Assembly (NCBI GenBank): GCA_041584475.1
Contig: JBFHDX010000045.1
Coordinates: 1 to 28,042, forward strand
Length of the DNA stretch: 28,042 bases
Direction of reading: 5' to 3'
From: JBFHDX01 sp041584475
GTDB taxonomy: Bacteria; Pseudomonadota; Alphaproteobacteria; UBA8366; JADFVY01
In this document: piece by piece, positions 1 through 12,050 of the stretch
Layout: each line of letters starts with the position of its first letter
Numbering within the stretch: the first letter of the stretch is position 1
Position numbers and translations under genes: made by a program
Notes under the pieces: generated by a model
The model's input: only the letters and a program-made list of their open reading frames with translations
Databases searched by the model: none
What the model was told of the DNA's origin: nothing

Positions 1-315
1 AGCACGGGACCATTCCCGTCCAACCGCAAGGGCGAGGAACTGGCGGCGTCGCTGCCGCCGGACTATGTCGAGCTCGTCCGGGGCGGCGGTCCCGACGGGC
101 CGGAGATCGACGGGATCGGCGTACTGACGCTGGACCAGGTCTATGTCGCGGGCTCCCATTGGATGCTGGCGGAAATGCCCGATATCGGCATGCTGGGCGT
201 GGCGGTCGATGGTGAGGATCGGGATGTCTGGTTTCTATTCTACGACGGCCGCCCGCCGCAGCGGCTCTCGCCCTCCTTTCGTGAGGCCCTTACGAAGGCG
301 CGCAGCATCGAATAA
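1..315 (+). CDS. Hypothetical protein, 5' end outside the window
   Basis: Frame 1 is open from the first base to a TAA at 313-315, giving the last 104 residues of a protein whose start lies upstream. The visible part is soluble-looking and mixed in composition, with a Gly/Pro/Asp-rich loop and a hydrophobic-aromatic stretch (DVWFLFYDG) near the C-terminus. No catalytic motif, membrane segment or repeat is visible, and I do not recognise the family. That the frame is real is supported by normal amino-acid composition and by codon use matching the neighbouring genes. The gene is followed by the hairpin-repeat region, and no clear U-tract terminator follows the stop. Confidence 0.6.
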   Translation, partial: STGPFPSNRKGEELAASLPPDYVELVRGGGPDGPEIDGIGVLTLDQVYVAGSHWMLAEMPDIGMLGVAVDGEDRDVWFLFYDGRPPQRLSPSFREALTKARSIE

Positions 316-399
316 CGCGCAGTTCGCGCGGCGTGCTGAGCGACCATATCGGCCGCCCGGTGCTGGTCTCGGCCGGCGGGCCGGTGGCGGGCCCCCCGC

Positions 400-640
400 C
401 GCCACGGGCCGCGGATTTGAAATCCGCGGCCGTGCTCCCGGGGCCGGGCCGCCGTGATGTTCGGCAATGACCAACATGCGGCCGGCCAGCGCCGCTCGGC
501 ACGCATCGCAGATGCGTGCCGGTATCCCGTGGCCATCCCGCTGGCCGGCTGCGTTCTGCTCCTCAGGCCTCACTGGGCCTCGCGCCGCCATGCGCACCCG
601 ATCACAGATCGGGCGCCGTGCTCCCGGGGCCAGCCCGGCG
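400..640. repeat. Array of three variable-stem hairpin repeats
   Basis: This fills most of the 360-bp gap between the first gene and rnpB. Three hairpins lie at 407-431 (10-bp stem, 5-nt loop), 498-520 (10-bp stem, 3-nt loop) and 597-613 (7-bp stem, 3-nt loop, extended by 3 bp past a bulge to 592-616). They are spaced about 91 and 99 bp apart. The stem sequences differ between copies, yet each is self-complementary. The flanks are similar: a CGCCGCC-like sequence on the left and CGTGCTCCCGGGGCC (copies 1 and 3) or GGTATCCCGTGGCC (copy 2) on the right. No credible gene was found in the gap. The function is unknown; a dispersed intergenic repeat family, or RNA structure downstream of rnpB, are both possible. 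Confidence 0.6.
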
Positions 641-675
641 CTCGGCGGTGCGCGGCACGGACGACATGGATAGCT

Positions 676-1085
<410 letters not shown>

Positions 1086-1091
1086 AAGGCA

Positions 1092-1120
1092 AATATAGGG
1101 AGTCCGCGGCCCGGTCTCAA
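1092..1120 (-). promoter_or_regulatory. Sigma-70 type promoter of rnpB
   Basis: On the minus strand, TTGAGA (1120-1115) and TATATT (1097-1092) are separated by exactly 17 bp. The -10 box ends 6 nt before the first base of the RNase P P1 helix at 1085, the expected distance to a transcription start. This is among the best consensus matches in the window and suits a constitutively expressed RNA. Confidence 0.85.
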
Positions 1121-1155
1121 TCGCCGCGGCGTGGTGCGGCGGCAGACCCCCCGCC

Positions 1156-1815
1156 TCAGCCGGCGACCGCGAGCAGCCCGGCGAGCAGTCCCGCCGTCTC
1201 CTCGTCGGCGACGCCGTCGATGCGCGACGGCCGGAAATGCCGCTGGAAGGCGGCAATGGTGCCCGCCTCGTCCGTGTTGTAGCCGAAGTCCGCCAGCATC
1301 ATCGTCACGTCCTCGGGGTCGGCGGACAGCGGCTCGGGCCACAGGCCGAGCCCGGCGCGCGCCAGCCGCGCCCACGGGAACAGCTCGCCCGGGTCCTGCT
1401 TGCGCGACGGCGCGACGTCGGAATGGCCGACGATGTTGCGCGCCGGAATGCCGTGCCGCCGCACGATCGCCGCGGCGAGCAGGATCAGCGCCGTCACCTG
1501 CACCTCGGGGAACGGCCGGTAGCCGAACTCGTGGCCCGGATTGACGAGCTCGACGCCGATCGAGCGGGCGTTGACGTCGTCGTGCCCCCGCCAGTAGGCG
1601 ACGCCGGCGTGCCAGGCCCGCATGTCCTCGCGCACGAGCCGCGTCACCGTGCCGTCCTCGTCGATGCAGTAATGGGCGCTGACCCGGGCCGCCGGGTCGC
1701 ACAGGCGTTTCAGCGCCGCCTCGGCGCTGCGCATGCCGGTGTAGTGCAGCACCAGCATGTCGACCGGGGTTCCGGCCGGGCGCGGCTCGCAGTTCGGCGA
1801 CGGGCGCTCGATCAT
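1156..1815 (-). CDS. ampD: N-acetylmuramoyl-L-alanine amidase, AmpD-like (Amidase_2 plus peptidoglycan-binding domain)
   Basis: A zinc amidase that cleaves the bond between (anhydro-)N-acetylmuramic acid and L-alanine in murein turnover products. The 219-residue protein has the Amidase_2 fold at about residues 15-150: first zinc ligand His24 (LVLHYTG), catalytic-type Glu89 (SIGVELVNPG), His131 (NIVGHSDVAP) and Asp141 (KQDPG). A C-terminal PG_binding_1-like segment spans about 175-215 (DFGYNTDEAGTIAAFQRHF). There is no signal peptide, so cytoplasmic AmpD-type recycling is more likely than secretion. The chosen ATG at 1815 precedes the conserved domain; an upstream TTG at 1854 would add 13 residues, and neither has a strong ribosome-binding site. 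It lies 70 bp downstream of djlA on the same strand, probably as the last protein gene of that cluster. Confidence 0.88.
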   Translation of the reverse strand: MIERPSPNCEPRPAGTPVDMLVLHYTGMRSAEAALKRLCDPAARVSAHYCIDEDGTVTRLVREDMRAWHAGVAYWRGHDDVNARSIGVELVNPGHEFGYRPFPEVQVTALILLAAAIVRRHGIPARNIVGHSDVAPSRKQDPGELFPWARLARAGLGLWPEPLSADPEDVTMMLADFGYNTDEAGTIAAFQRHFRPSRIDGVADEETAGLLAGLLAVAG

Positions 1816-1885
1816 GGTGCTGGACAAGATGGGCGCCGGCGCCGCCCCGGGCAAGGGCGACGGCCCGCGGCCGCCGGCCGGGACG

Positions 1886-2608
1886 TCACCGCATGCCCCG
1901 CTCGCGGCGGATCCTCTCCCACGCGGCGTTGATCTCGGCGAGGCGCTGGTTGGCCAGCTGCACGAACTCCTCTGGCATGCCCTGCGCGGTCAGCGCGTCC
2001 GGGTGGTTCTCGCGCACGAGCTTGCGGTACGCCGACTTCAGCGCCTCGTCGGGCATCTCGCGCGAGACGCCGAGGACGCGGTAGGGATCGGCCTCGGTCT
2101 GGCCCGGGCGCAGCGCCGTGATGCGCTCGAAGGCGGCGGCGTCGAGGCCGAAGATCTCGGAGACCTTGGCGAGGAACTCCTGCTCGTGCGGATGCACGTG
2201 GCCGTCGGCGCGGGCGACGTAGGCGAGGCAGTAGAGCAGCTCCTCAAGCACCGCCGGATTGTCGCGGAACATCCGGGCCACCTGCCGCGCGTAGGGCTCG
2301 AAGCCGCGCGAATCCTTGCGCGCCTGGTCGAACAGCCGGCCGACATTGCCGACCTCCTCGGCCGGGATCCGGAACACCCGCTTGAAGGCGGCGACCTCAT
2401 CCCGGGTGACGACCCCGTCGGCCTTGGCGAGCTTGGCGCCGAGCGCGATGACCGCGATCGTGAAGGCGATCGACTTGGTCTGGTCGCCCTCGCGCGGCCG
2501 TCGCATGGTGTCGACCGCGTGCCCGGCGACGGCGCCGATCAGGGCACCGAGCGGGCCGCCGAGCGCGAACCCCGCGGCGCCGCCGAGGATCTTGCCCCAG
2601 ATGCTCAT
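1886..2608 (-). CDS. djlA: DjlA-like co-chaperone (TerB domain plus J domain)
   Basis: A DnaJ-family co-chaperone expected to stimulate the ATPase of DnaK. The 240-residue protein begins with MSIWGKILGG and a Gly-rich hydrophobic segment (about 5-33, GFALGGPLGALIGAVAGHAV), which resembles the membrane anchor of DjlA. A TerB-like helical domain with acidic patches (KADGVVTRDE, RADGHVHPHE) covers about 45-150. A C-terminal J domain (about 170-235) carries the HPD signature at 202-204 and YRKLVRENHPD context. The ATG at 2608 was chosen because the protein then starts at the conserved MSIWGK; an in-frame start at 2644 would run into the upstream gene. It starts 10 bp after the DUF3750 gene ends, so the two are almost certainly cotranscribed, with ampD downstream. 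Confidence 0.9.
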   Translation of the reverse strand: MSIWGKILGGAAGFALGGPLGALIGAVAGHAVDTMRRPREGDQTKSIAFTIAVIALGAKLAKADGVVTRDEVAAFKRVFRIPAEEVGNVGRLFDQARKDSRGFEPYARQVARMFRDNPAVLEELLYCLAYVARADGHVHPHEQEFLAKVSEIFGLDAAAFERITALRPGQTEADPYRVLGVSREMPDEALKSAYRKLVRENHPDALTAQGMPEEFVQLANQRLAEINAAWERIRRERGMR

Positions 2609-2618
2609 CGTCGGGTTC

Positions 2619-3443
2619 TTACTGGTTCGTCGGGCCGGTGCCAAGCCTTTCGCGCGCCTGCGCGGCGTTGCCGCGGCCGCCGATGCGGCCGAAGCCCGGC
2701 AGCTTGATGGCGAGATCCAGCGGGTCGATGCCGAGCGTCAGGCCGGCGATGTTGACCTCGAGCCCCTCCTCGACCGCGGCGAGGAGCCCGGCGAGCCCGA
2801 GCAGCGAGACCTGGTAGCCGGTGCCGCTCGGCGCCGCGGCGGCGACCGTCGTCTCGCCGAGCCAGTCCTTGCCGATCGCCGTCGGCGGCAGGTCGAGGCG
2901 CAGCTCCGGCACCTGGCGCGCCATCCAGGCGGTGAACGTGTTGCTGTTCGGGCCGGGCCAGGCGGCGTACATGTCGGGCCACGGGTAGGCGCGGGCGGCG
3001 CCGTCGATGCGCCCGATGATCGCGTCGACGCCGTCGCCGCGCAGCTCGGCCAGCAGCTCCGGCCGCCCGCCGAACCAGTAGCGGTCCGGCGCTTCGTCGC
3101 GGATCACCACCGCCCGGCCGCCGCGGCGCACGTGCCAGCCGATCACCTGGTAGGTGGTCCAGCTCGCGGCGCCGGTCGGCTTGACGGCGATCCAGCTGTG
3201 CACGCCGAAGGCGCCGCGCCACGAGAACGCGCGCGCCGCGTAGACCTGGACCATGGCCTCGCGCACGTCCGCGGGACGCGGCGCGATGCCCGCCGGCTGC
3301 CGCGTCGCCGTGCTCCAGTCGCCGCGCAGCGGCGCCCGCCCGCTGGCCAGGTTCCACAGCGGGCCGGCGCCGAGCAGGACGAGAAGCAGGGTGAACGTCA
3401 TCAGCCGGCGGCCCGTCCGTCGGTGTTTTCGAAATCGCTTCAT
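2619..3443 (-). CDS. DUF3750 family membrane-anchored protein
   Basis: The 274-residue protein matches DUF3750 by its overall pattern, including the PNSNTFTAWM signature and the WHVRRGG / DRYWFGGRPELLAELRG region. A strongly basic N-terminus (KRFRKHRRTGRR) followed by a hydrophobic stretch (about 15-32, TFTLLLVLLGAG) predicts a single membrane anchor, with the main domain outside the cytoplasm. No enzymatic residues can be assigned with confidence and the role of the family is unknown to me. It is the first gene of the minus-strand cluster DUF3750-djlA-ampD and diverges from the hydantoinase operon. The ATG at 3443 lies only a few bases below a TATAAT box (see promoter entry); an internal ATG at 3401 would drop the basic leader and is an alternative. 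Confidence 0.85.
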   Translation of the reverse strand: MKRFRKHRRTGRRLMTFTLLLVLLGAGPLWNLASGRAPLRGDWSTATRQPAGIAPRPADVREAMVQVYAARAFSWRGAFGVHSWIAVKPTGAASWTTYQVIGWHVRRGGRAVVIRDEAPDRYWFGGRPELLAELRGDGVDAIIGRIDGAARAYPWPDMYAAWPGPNSNTFTAWMARQVPELRLDLPPTAIGKDWLGETTVAAAAPSGTGYQVSLLGLAGLLAAVEEGLEVNIAGLTLGIDPLDLAIKLPGFGRIGGRGNAAQARERLGTGPTNQ

Positions 3444-3451
3444 GCGCGACG

Positions 3452-3457
3452 ATTATA
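3452..3457 (-). promoter_or_regulatory. Perfect -10 box (TATAAT) just before the DUF3750 gene
   Basis: On the minus strand TATAAT occupies 3457-3452, only 8 bp before the ATG at 3443. No good -35 box is present at 16-18 bp (closest GTCACA/TCACAT). If used, transcription would start at about 3445, making the mRNA leaderless or nearly so at that ATG, or pointing to the downstream ATG at 3401 as the real start. Confidence 0.45.
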
Positions 3458-3503
3458 TCCGGAATCGGGCGGCAATGTGACCGGCGTCGATCAAATCGAA
3501 TTA

Positions 3504-3532
3504 TTGACAATTTATCGATAAAATCTCAGTAT
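3504..3532 (+). promoter_or_regulatory. Promoter and palindromic operator candidate of the hydantoinase operon
   Basis: A perfect -35 box TTGACA (3504-3509) is followed 17 bp later by CAGTAT (3527-3532), a weak -10. Between them lies a perfect 12-bp palindrome, TTTATCGATAAA (3511-3522), AT-rich in an otherwise very GC-rich region. Position between -35 and -10 is typical for a repressor operator. The regulator encoded as the last gene of the same operon (7217-7750) is the obvious candidate ligand; that link is inference. Confidence 0.55.
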
Positions 3533-3564
3533 GCGCGCCGGTACGGCGACGGGGAGACTGCGCG

Positions 3565-7216
<3,652 letters not shown>

Positions 7217-7224
<8 letters not shown>

Positions 7225-7750
7225 CGACCGGGCGCAGGGCGGCAAGACGCGGGAGATCGTCTCTTCGGCGCACCTTGCCGCCGGCGAGGCACCGCGCCTC
7301 AGCGAGCTCGAATACGGCCTCATCGTCCTCGGGCACGCGTTCGACCGCTGGGTCGTGCGCTGCATGGCGGCGGCCGGCTATCCCGAACTCGGCCGCCTCG
7401 ACGTGCTGGTGCTGCACACGGTCAATCACCGCGCCCGCGAGAAGCGCCTGGCCGACATCTGTTTCGTGCTCAACGTCGAGGACACGCATCTCGTCAACTA
7501 CGCGCTCAAGAAACTCGTGAAGGCGGGCCTCGTCGCCGTGCGCAGGCGTGGCAAGGAGGCGGGCTACCGGACGACGGCGCAGGGTATCGAGGCCTGCGCC
7601 CGCTATCGGGCGGTGCGCGAGCCGTGCCTCGTCGAGACGCTGCAGGGCCTCGGCCTCTATGACGAGGCCGAGCTGGCCTCGACCGCACGGCTGCTGCGGG
7701 CGCTATCGGGGCTCTACGACCAGGCGGCCCGCGCCGCGGCGAGCCTCTAG
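7217..7750 (+). CDS. Winged-helix transcription regulator, MarR-like (COG5631 type)
   Basis: A 177-residue predicted DNA-binding regulator. A winged-helix segment occupies about residues 65-125: helices around RLDVLVLHTVNHRAREKRLADICF and a recognition region with VEDTHLVNYALKKLVKAGL, then a basic wing (VAVRRRGKEAGYRTT). The pattern fits the MarR-like family annotated in COG5631; effector unknown. The ATG lies inside the 3' end of the hydantoinase gene (8-bp overlap) and is preceded by GGAGGCGCC, so translation is probably coupled and the two genes form one operon. This suggests the regulator controls hydantoinase expression, perhaps through the palindrome at 3511-3522. It ends only 4 bp before the convergent GT87 gene. 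Confidence 0.82.
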
Positions 7751-7754
7751 GACG

Positions 7755-8978
7755 TCATCCGCTTGCGTGGAATCGGCACCGGCCCGCGCGCACGGCCCGC
7801 CGCAGCGCGACGGCGAACAGGGCGAGCAGGGCGAGCGGGCCCGGCTGGAAGCCGGTCGCATGGGCGATGACCGGCGCCAGCAGCGGTGTCAGCCAGGCGA
7901 TGACCAGGACCTCGCGCTCGCCCGCAAGCCAGCCGTGCCGCAACCCGTCCCGCGCGATCAGGGCGAGCGGGACGGCGAGCAGCACGAGGTCGTAATCGAA
8001 GACGTAGGGCGTGACCAGCAGCGAGCCTGCGGCGAGCAGCGCCGCGGCGAGATGCGGCGGCACGTTGCGCCACCACGCCCACGCCACGCAAGCCGCGACG
8101 CCGACGGCGATGACGCCCTGCAGCGCGTAGGCAGAACCGATGCCGAGACCGCCGAGGCGGGCGGCCACGAACGGGCTCGTCATCTTCACCCAGGGCACGG
8201 CGCCGCCCTCCAGATAGCCGCGCACGACCGGCATGTTGCCGAAGAAGGCGAACCACACCTCGCTGCCGAGCAGCGCCGCGCTGGCCGACACGAACAGGAG
8301 CGTCGTGACCGCTGCCGACGCGAACGCCGTCCAGCGCCGGCCGCAGAGCAGCGCGAGCGGCAGCAGGAGACCGAAATGCGGCTTGACGCTGAGCAGCCCG
8401 ATCAGCACGCCTGCCGCGAGCGGCCGCCGCTCCAGCAGCAGCAGCGCGCCGCCGAACAGGGCGGCGGTCAGGAAGCCGGTCTGGCCGTGCGCGAAATTGA
8501 GCCAGGTCGCCGGGAACGCAAGGAACAGGAACAGCGTCTCGGGTGCCGGGGCAAGGCGTCGGACGACCGCGATGCACGCGGCCAGCGTCGCGAGGACCCA
8601 GGCCAGGAACGCCACGAGATAGGGCATCAGTGCCAGCGGCGCGGTCAGCAGCTGGAAGGTCGGCGGGTAGTGCCAGGCATAGATGTGGCCGAGGCCGGAT
8701 ACGGCGCGGCGCTCGGCCTCGAAGATGCGGGCGAGATCGAACGCCGCCGCCGGCTCGCCGGACAGCGTCAGCTGAGAAGCTGCCCAGAACGTGATGAAAT
8801 CGTAGCCGACGGGCTTGCCGGCGGGGTCGACGAGGTCGCGCGACAGCGCGAGCCAGCCGACCGCGCTGAGGACGAGGACGGCGAGGACGATCCTCGGATA
8901 GACGGTCAGGCGCTCACGCGTGAGCCAGTGACCGCCGCCCGTCTGCGCATCTCGTCCGGTTGTCGCCGCGTCCGACAT
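7755..8978 (-). CDS. GT87 / DUF2029 family polyprenyl-phosphate-dependent glycosyltransferase
   Basis: A 407-residue polytopic inner-membrane protein with roughly ten hydrophobic helices. The pattern fits GT87/DUF2029 enzymes (GT-C fold), which transfer mannose or another sugar from a polyprenyl-phosphate donor on the periplasmic side. Supporting features are the periplasmic loop after the first helix with YDFITFWAAS, the IYAWHYPPTF segment, an HGQTG motif between helices, SVKPHFG, and TPYVFDYDLVLL near the C-terminus. The acceptor cannot be told. The ATG at 8978 (MSDAATT) was chosen; an upstream ATG at 9017 would add 13 basic residues, and neither start has a convincing ribosome-binding site. 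There are no other sugar-transfer genes nearby, and it converges on the MarR-like gene. Confidence 0.82.
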   Translation of the reverse strand: MSDAATTGRDAQTGGGHWLTRERLTVYPRIVLAVLVLSAVGWLALSRDLVDPAGKPVGYDFITFWAASQLTLSGEPAAAFDLARIFEAERRAVSGLGHIYAWHYPPTFQLLTAPLALMPYLVAFLAWVLATLAACIAVVRRLAPAPETLFLFLAFPATWLNFAHGQTGFLTAALFGGALLLLERRPLAAGVLIGLLSVKPHFGLLLPLALLCGRRWTAFASAAVTTLLFVSASAALLGSEVWFAFFGNMPVVRGYLEGGAVPWVKMTSPFVAARLGGLGIGSAYALQGVIAVGVAACVAWAWWRNVPPHLAAALLAAGSLLVTPYVFDYDLVLLAVPLALIARDGLRHGWLAGEREVLVIAWLTPLLAPVIAHATGFQPGPLALLALFAVALRRAVRAGRCRFHASG

Positions 8979-9055
8979 GTCACCGCCGCGCCGTGATGGG
9001 TCCCGTCTGGTTCCCATTACTTGGCCGGCAATGGTTAAGTTTTGTGAAACGGCCC

Positions 9056-9083
9056 CGGCGCGCGGCCGCGTCCCCGCGCGCCG
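9056..9083 (-). terminator. Strong GC hairpin after the CBS gene, terminator-like
   Basis: A perfect 10-bp inverted repeat (9056-9065 and 9074-9083, CGGCGCGCGG with its complement) with an 8-nt loop lies about 50 bp beyond the stop of the CBS-domain gene, in the gap before the GT87 gene. On the minus strand it is followed by GGGCCGTTTC, a poor U-tract, so Rho-independent termination is uncertain. Confidence 0.4.
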
Positions 9084-9134
9084 ACCTCGCCGGCCGCGGC
9101 CGGTCGGAGTGCCGCGCCGCCCGGCCGACCCGGG

Positions 9135-9566
9135 TCAGCCGGCGATCAGGTTGCGCAGGAAGCCGGCTTCGCTCTCCAGCTCCTCGAGCCGGTTCTTGAC
9201 GACGTCGCCGATACTGATGAGGCCGACCATCTTGTCGTCGCGCACCACCGGGAGGTGGCGGACGCGCCGCTCGGTCATGACCGACATGCAGTGCTGGACG
9301 GAATCCTCGGGATTGCAGGTCAGGACCTCGCTCGTCATCAGCTTGCTCACCTTGATCTCGAGCAGGTTCTTCATGCCCGGATCGGCGAGCCCCGAGACGA
9401 TATCGCGCTCGGAGACGATGCCCAGCACCTTCTGGCCGTCGTCGCTGACCACGAGCGCACCGATCCGCTCGCGTTTCAGCGTGCGCGCCGCCTCCGCAAC
9501 GGACTCGTCCGGCCCGATTGTCACGATCTTGCTACCCTTGGTCTTGAGGATACCCTCAACATTCAT
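9135..9566 (-). CDS. CBS-domain-pair protein
   Basis: A 143-residue protein made almost entirely of two CBS domains (about residues 5-60 and 72-128), a module that binds adenosine nucleotides such as AMP, ATP or NADH and acts as an energy or redox sensor. Typical signatures are visible in both repeats: GALVVSDDGQKVLGIVSERDIV and RHLPVVRDDKMVGLISIGDVV. It is a stand-alone Bateman module with no fused enzyme, a common alphaproteobacterial form; the partner cannot be deduced. The ATG at 9566 is preceded by GGGAGAA at a good distance, which decides against the ATG at 9596. The gene lies upstream of the GT87 gene on the same strand, separated by a strong hairpin, so it is probably transcribed alone. 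Confidence 0.9.
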   Translation of the reverse strand: MNVEGILKTKGSKIVTIGPDESVAEAARTLKRERIGALVVSDDGQKVLGIVSERDIVSGLADPGMKNLLEIKVSKLMTSEVLTCNPEDSVQHCMSVMTERRVRHLPVVRDDKMVGLISIGDVVKNRLEELESEAGFLRNLIAG

Positions 9567-9773
9567 GCCCGGTTCTCCCTTGATGGGGACTCGCATTGCC
9601 GCGCGAGCGCCTCGGATGTTAGCACGGTTTTTTCTTACAATAGTTGTCGCGCGCCCGCGCGATCAACCCTTCGATTCGCGCCGCTGTCGCGCCCGGCTCG
9701 GGGCTGGCGTATTGACCGTGCCGACGCGCGATGTAGTCTCGGTAGCACCGGCAACAGCGCGAGGACAACAGCC

Positions 9774-11180
9774 ATGACCGCCAGGACACCCGCGGCGCAG
9801 AGGGTCCCGATGCCGGACTCGCTGGCGCTGGCGCTCGGCAAGCTGATGGGCGATCGGCTCTCGACGTCGGCCGCGGTGCGCGAACAGCACGGCAAGGGCG
9901 AAGGCCCGTTCTCGGCCGTGCCGCCGGACCTGGTCTGTTTCGCGCAATCGACCGACGAGGTGGCGGCGATCGTCAGGCTGTGTGCCGAGCACAAGGTCCC
10001 GGTCATCCCCTTCGGCACGGGTACGTCGCTGGAAGGCCACATCCTGGCGCTGCGCGGCGGCGTGTCGGTCGATGTCAGCCAGATGGACCGGATTCTCGAG
10101 GTCAATGCGGAGGATCTGGACTGCCGGGTTCAGGCGGGCGTCACGCGCAAGCAGCTGAACGCGTATCTGAGGGACCAGGGGCTGTTCTTCGCGATCGATC
10201 CCGGTGCCGACGCGTCGCTCGGCGGCATGGCGGCGACGCGCGCATCCGGGACCAACGCGGTACGCTACGGCACGATGCGGGAAAACGTGCTGGGCCTGAC
10301 CGTGGTGCTGCCGGACGGACGCGTCGTGCGGACCGGCGGCCGGGCGCGGAAGTCGTCGGCGGGCTACGACCTGACGCGGCTTCTCATCGGTTCGGAAGGC
10401 ACGCTCGGCGTGATCACGGAGATCCAGCTCCGGCTCTACGGCATCCCGGAATCGATCGCCGCCGCCGTGTGCCAGTACGACAGCCTCGCGGGCGCGGTCA
10501 ACACGGTGATCCAGACCATCCAGATGGGCGTGCCGGTGGCCCGCATCGAGTTGCTGGACGAGTTGCAGATGCGCGCCTGCGTGGCCTATTCGAAGCTCGA
10601 GGGCTACGCGGAGAAGCCGACCCTGTTCTTCGAGTTCCACGGCAGCGAGGCAGCGACCGCCGAACAGGCCGAGACCGTCGGCGCGATTTCCGAGGAGCAC
10701 GGCGGCAGCGCGTTCAAGTGGGCGCGCCGGCAGGAGGAGCGCAGCGCCCTGTGGCAGGCCCGCCACGATTCGTACTATGCGGCACTCGGGCTCGCGCCGG
10801 GCAAGCGCGGCATCGCCACCGACGTCTGCGTGCCGATATCACGGCTCGCCGAGTGCATCCTGGAAACGCGCCGGGACATCGATTCCAGCGGCCTGCTGGC
10901 GCCGATCGTCGGCCATGTCGGCGACGGCAATTTCCACGTGCTGATTCTCGTCGATCCCGACGACGAGGGCGCGATGGACAGCGCCGAGGCGATCAACGAG
11001 CGCATGGTTCACCGGGCGCTGGCCATGGGTGGAACCTGCACCGGCGAGCACGGTATCGGGGTCGGCAAGATGGATTTCCTGATCGCCGAACAGGGCGAGG
11101 CAGTCAGCGTGATGCGCACGATCAAGACGGCGCTCGACCCCGACAACATCATGAACCCGGGCAAGATCCTGCGCGTCTGA
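9774..11180 (+). CDS. FAD-linked oxidase, D-lactate dehydrogenase (cytochrome)/GlcD type
   Basis: A 468-residue flavoenzyme of the vanillyl-alcohol-oxidase superfamily that oxidises a D-2-hydroxyacid such as D-lactate or glycolate and passes electrons to cytochrome or quinone. The N-terminal FAD_binding_4 domain (about 50-230) contains PFGTGTSLEGH, DPGADASLGGMAATRASGTNAVRYG and LIGSEGTLGVITE. The C-terminal FAD-oxidase domain (about 235-465) contains HVGDGNFHVLI and the conserved GTCTGEHGIGVGK. Its length and single-chain form fit the Dld/DLD family better than multi-subunit GlcDEF, and no glcE or glcF lies nearby. The ATG at 9774 has GAGGA 7-8 bp upstream; the longer open frame from 9255 runs antisense through the CBS gene and is spurious. 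The 3' end converges on the DUF2189 gene 33 bp away. Confidence 0.92.
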   Translation: MTARTPAAQRVPMPDSLALALGKLMGDRLSTSAAVREQHGKGEGPFSAVPPDLVCFAQSTDEVAAIVRLCAEHKVPVIPFGTGTSLEGHILALRGGVSVDVSQMDRILEVNAEDLDCRVQAGVTRKQLNAYLRDQGLFFAIDPGADASLGGMAATRASGTNAVRYGTMRENVLGLTVVLPDGRVVRTGGRARKSSAGYDLTRLLIGSEGTLGVITEIQLRLYGIPESIAAAVCQYDSLAGAVNTVIQTIQMGVPVARIELLDELQMRACVAYSKLEGYAEKPTLFFEFHGSEAATAEQAETVGAISEEHGGSAFKWARRQEERSALWQARHDSYYAALGLAPGKRGIATDVCVPISRLAECILETRRDIDSSGLLAPIVGHVGDGNFHVLILVDPDDEGAMDSAEAINERMVHRALAMGGTCTGEHGIGVGKMDFLIAEQGEAVSVMRTIKTALDPDNIMNPGKILRV

Positions 11181-11213
11181 AGCCGGTTCTCGGCAGCGCG
11201 GCCGCGTACCGCG

Positions 11214-12014
11214 TCAGCCGGTCGCGGAGTCCTCGGTGTCGGCGACGACGATATCGCGGTAGGCATGCCACGAGGCGTAGCCGATGAGCGGCAGGCAGAC
11301 GGTGAGTCCGACGAACAGCGTGACGATGCCGGCGGCGGTGAAAATCGCGATCAGTGCGGCCCACAGGGACATCGCCGGCAGATTTCGCGTGACCGCGGCA
11401 AGCGACGTGCCGATCGCGACGGGTACGCCCACGTCGCGGTCGAGAAGCATGGGAAGCGAGATGACGCTGATCGAGAACACGATCGCGGCTAGGACCGCAC
11501 CGGCCAGCGTGCCCGTGACGAGGAAGGGAAGGCTTTCCGGCGCGAAGAAGACGGTGCCGACGAAATCCTCGAGATTGCTCGGCTTGTCGCCGAAGAAGAT
11601 CGCGAAGATCAGCAGCGCCAGCCGGATCCATACCAGGAAGAACAGCATCAACACCAGTCCCATGGCCGACACCGTTCCCGCGTGCGCGGCGATGTCCCGC
11701 AGCGCTATGCTTAGTGAGACCGGGTTGCCGTGTTCGAGGCGACGACTGACCTCGTACAGGCCGATCGCGGCCAAGGGTCCGACGAGCATGAACCCCGCGG
11801 CCATGGGCAGGCTGAGCGACAGCAGATCGTTGGCGTAGAGTCCGTAGGTCAACAGGAAGCCGACGACGGCGAAGAATCCGCCATAGGCGATGCTGACCAG
11901 CGGTGCGCGCACGAAATCGCGCCACCCTGCCTCCAGCCAGGCCCAAGGTCGGTCGACGTCCACCAGCCGGATCCGGAATCCGTCGGGGCGCGCCGGCGAC
12001 TCGGGTTCGGTCAT
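11214..12014 (-). CDS. DUF2189 family integral membrane protein
   Basis: A 266-residue multi-spanning membrane protein. After a short polar N-terminus comes the typical family opening DRPWAWLEAGWRDFVRAPLVSIAYGG, then about six hydrophobic helices: about 48-65, 70-90, 115-145 (long and aromatic), 160-185, and a pair at about 215-250. The pattern matches DUF2189, whose function is not known to me; membrane transport or stress-related roles would be guesses. It lies 36 bp downstream of the DUF4169 gene on the same strand, so the two are probably one operon. The ATG at 12014 has GGAG about 11 bp upstream. Confidence 0.88.
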   Translation of the reverse strand: MTEPESPARPDGFRIRLVDVDRPWAWLEAGWRDFVRAPLVSIAYGGFFAVVGFLLTYGLYANDLLSLSLPMAAGFMLVGPLAAIGLYEVSRRLEHGNPVSLSIALRDIAAHAGTVSAMGLVLMLFFLVWIRLALLIFAIFFGDKPSNLEDFVGTVFFAPESLPFLVTGTLAGAVLAAIVFSISVISLPMLLDRDVGVPVAIGTSLAAVTRNLPAMSLWAALIAIFTAAGIVTLFVGLTVCLPLIGYASWHAYRDIVVADTEDSATG

Positions 12015-12050
12015 GGCTGTGGTCTCCAGCTGGCCGGCGGGCCCGTCGCC

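Noticed and set aside
9712..9717. TTGACC as -35 of the FAD-linked dehydrogenase gene
   Set aside because: No acceptable -10 box at 16-18 bp; kept only as a weak possibility.
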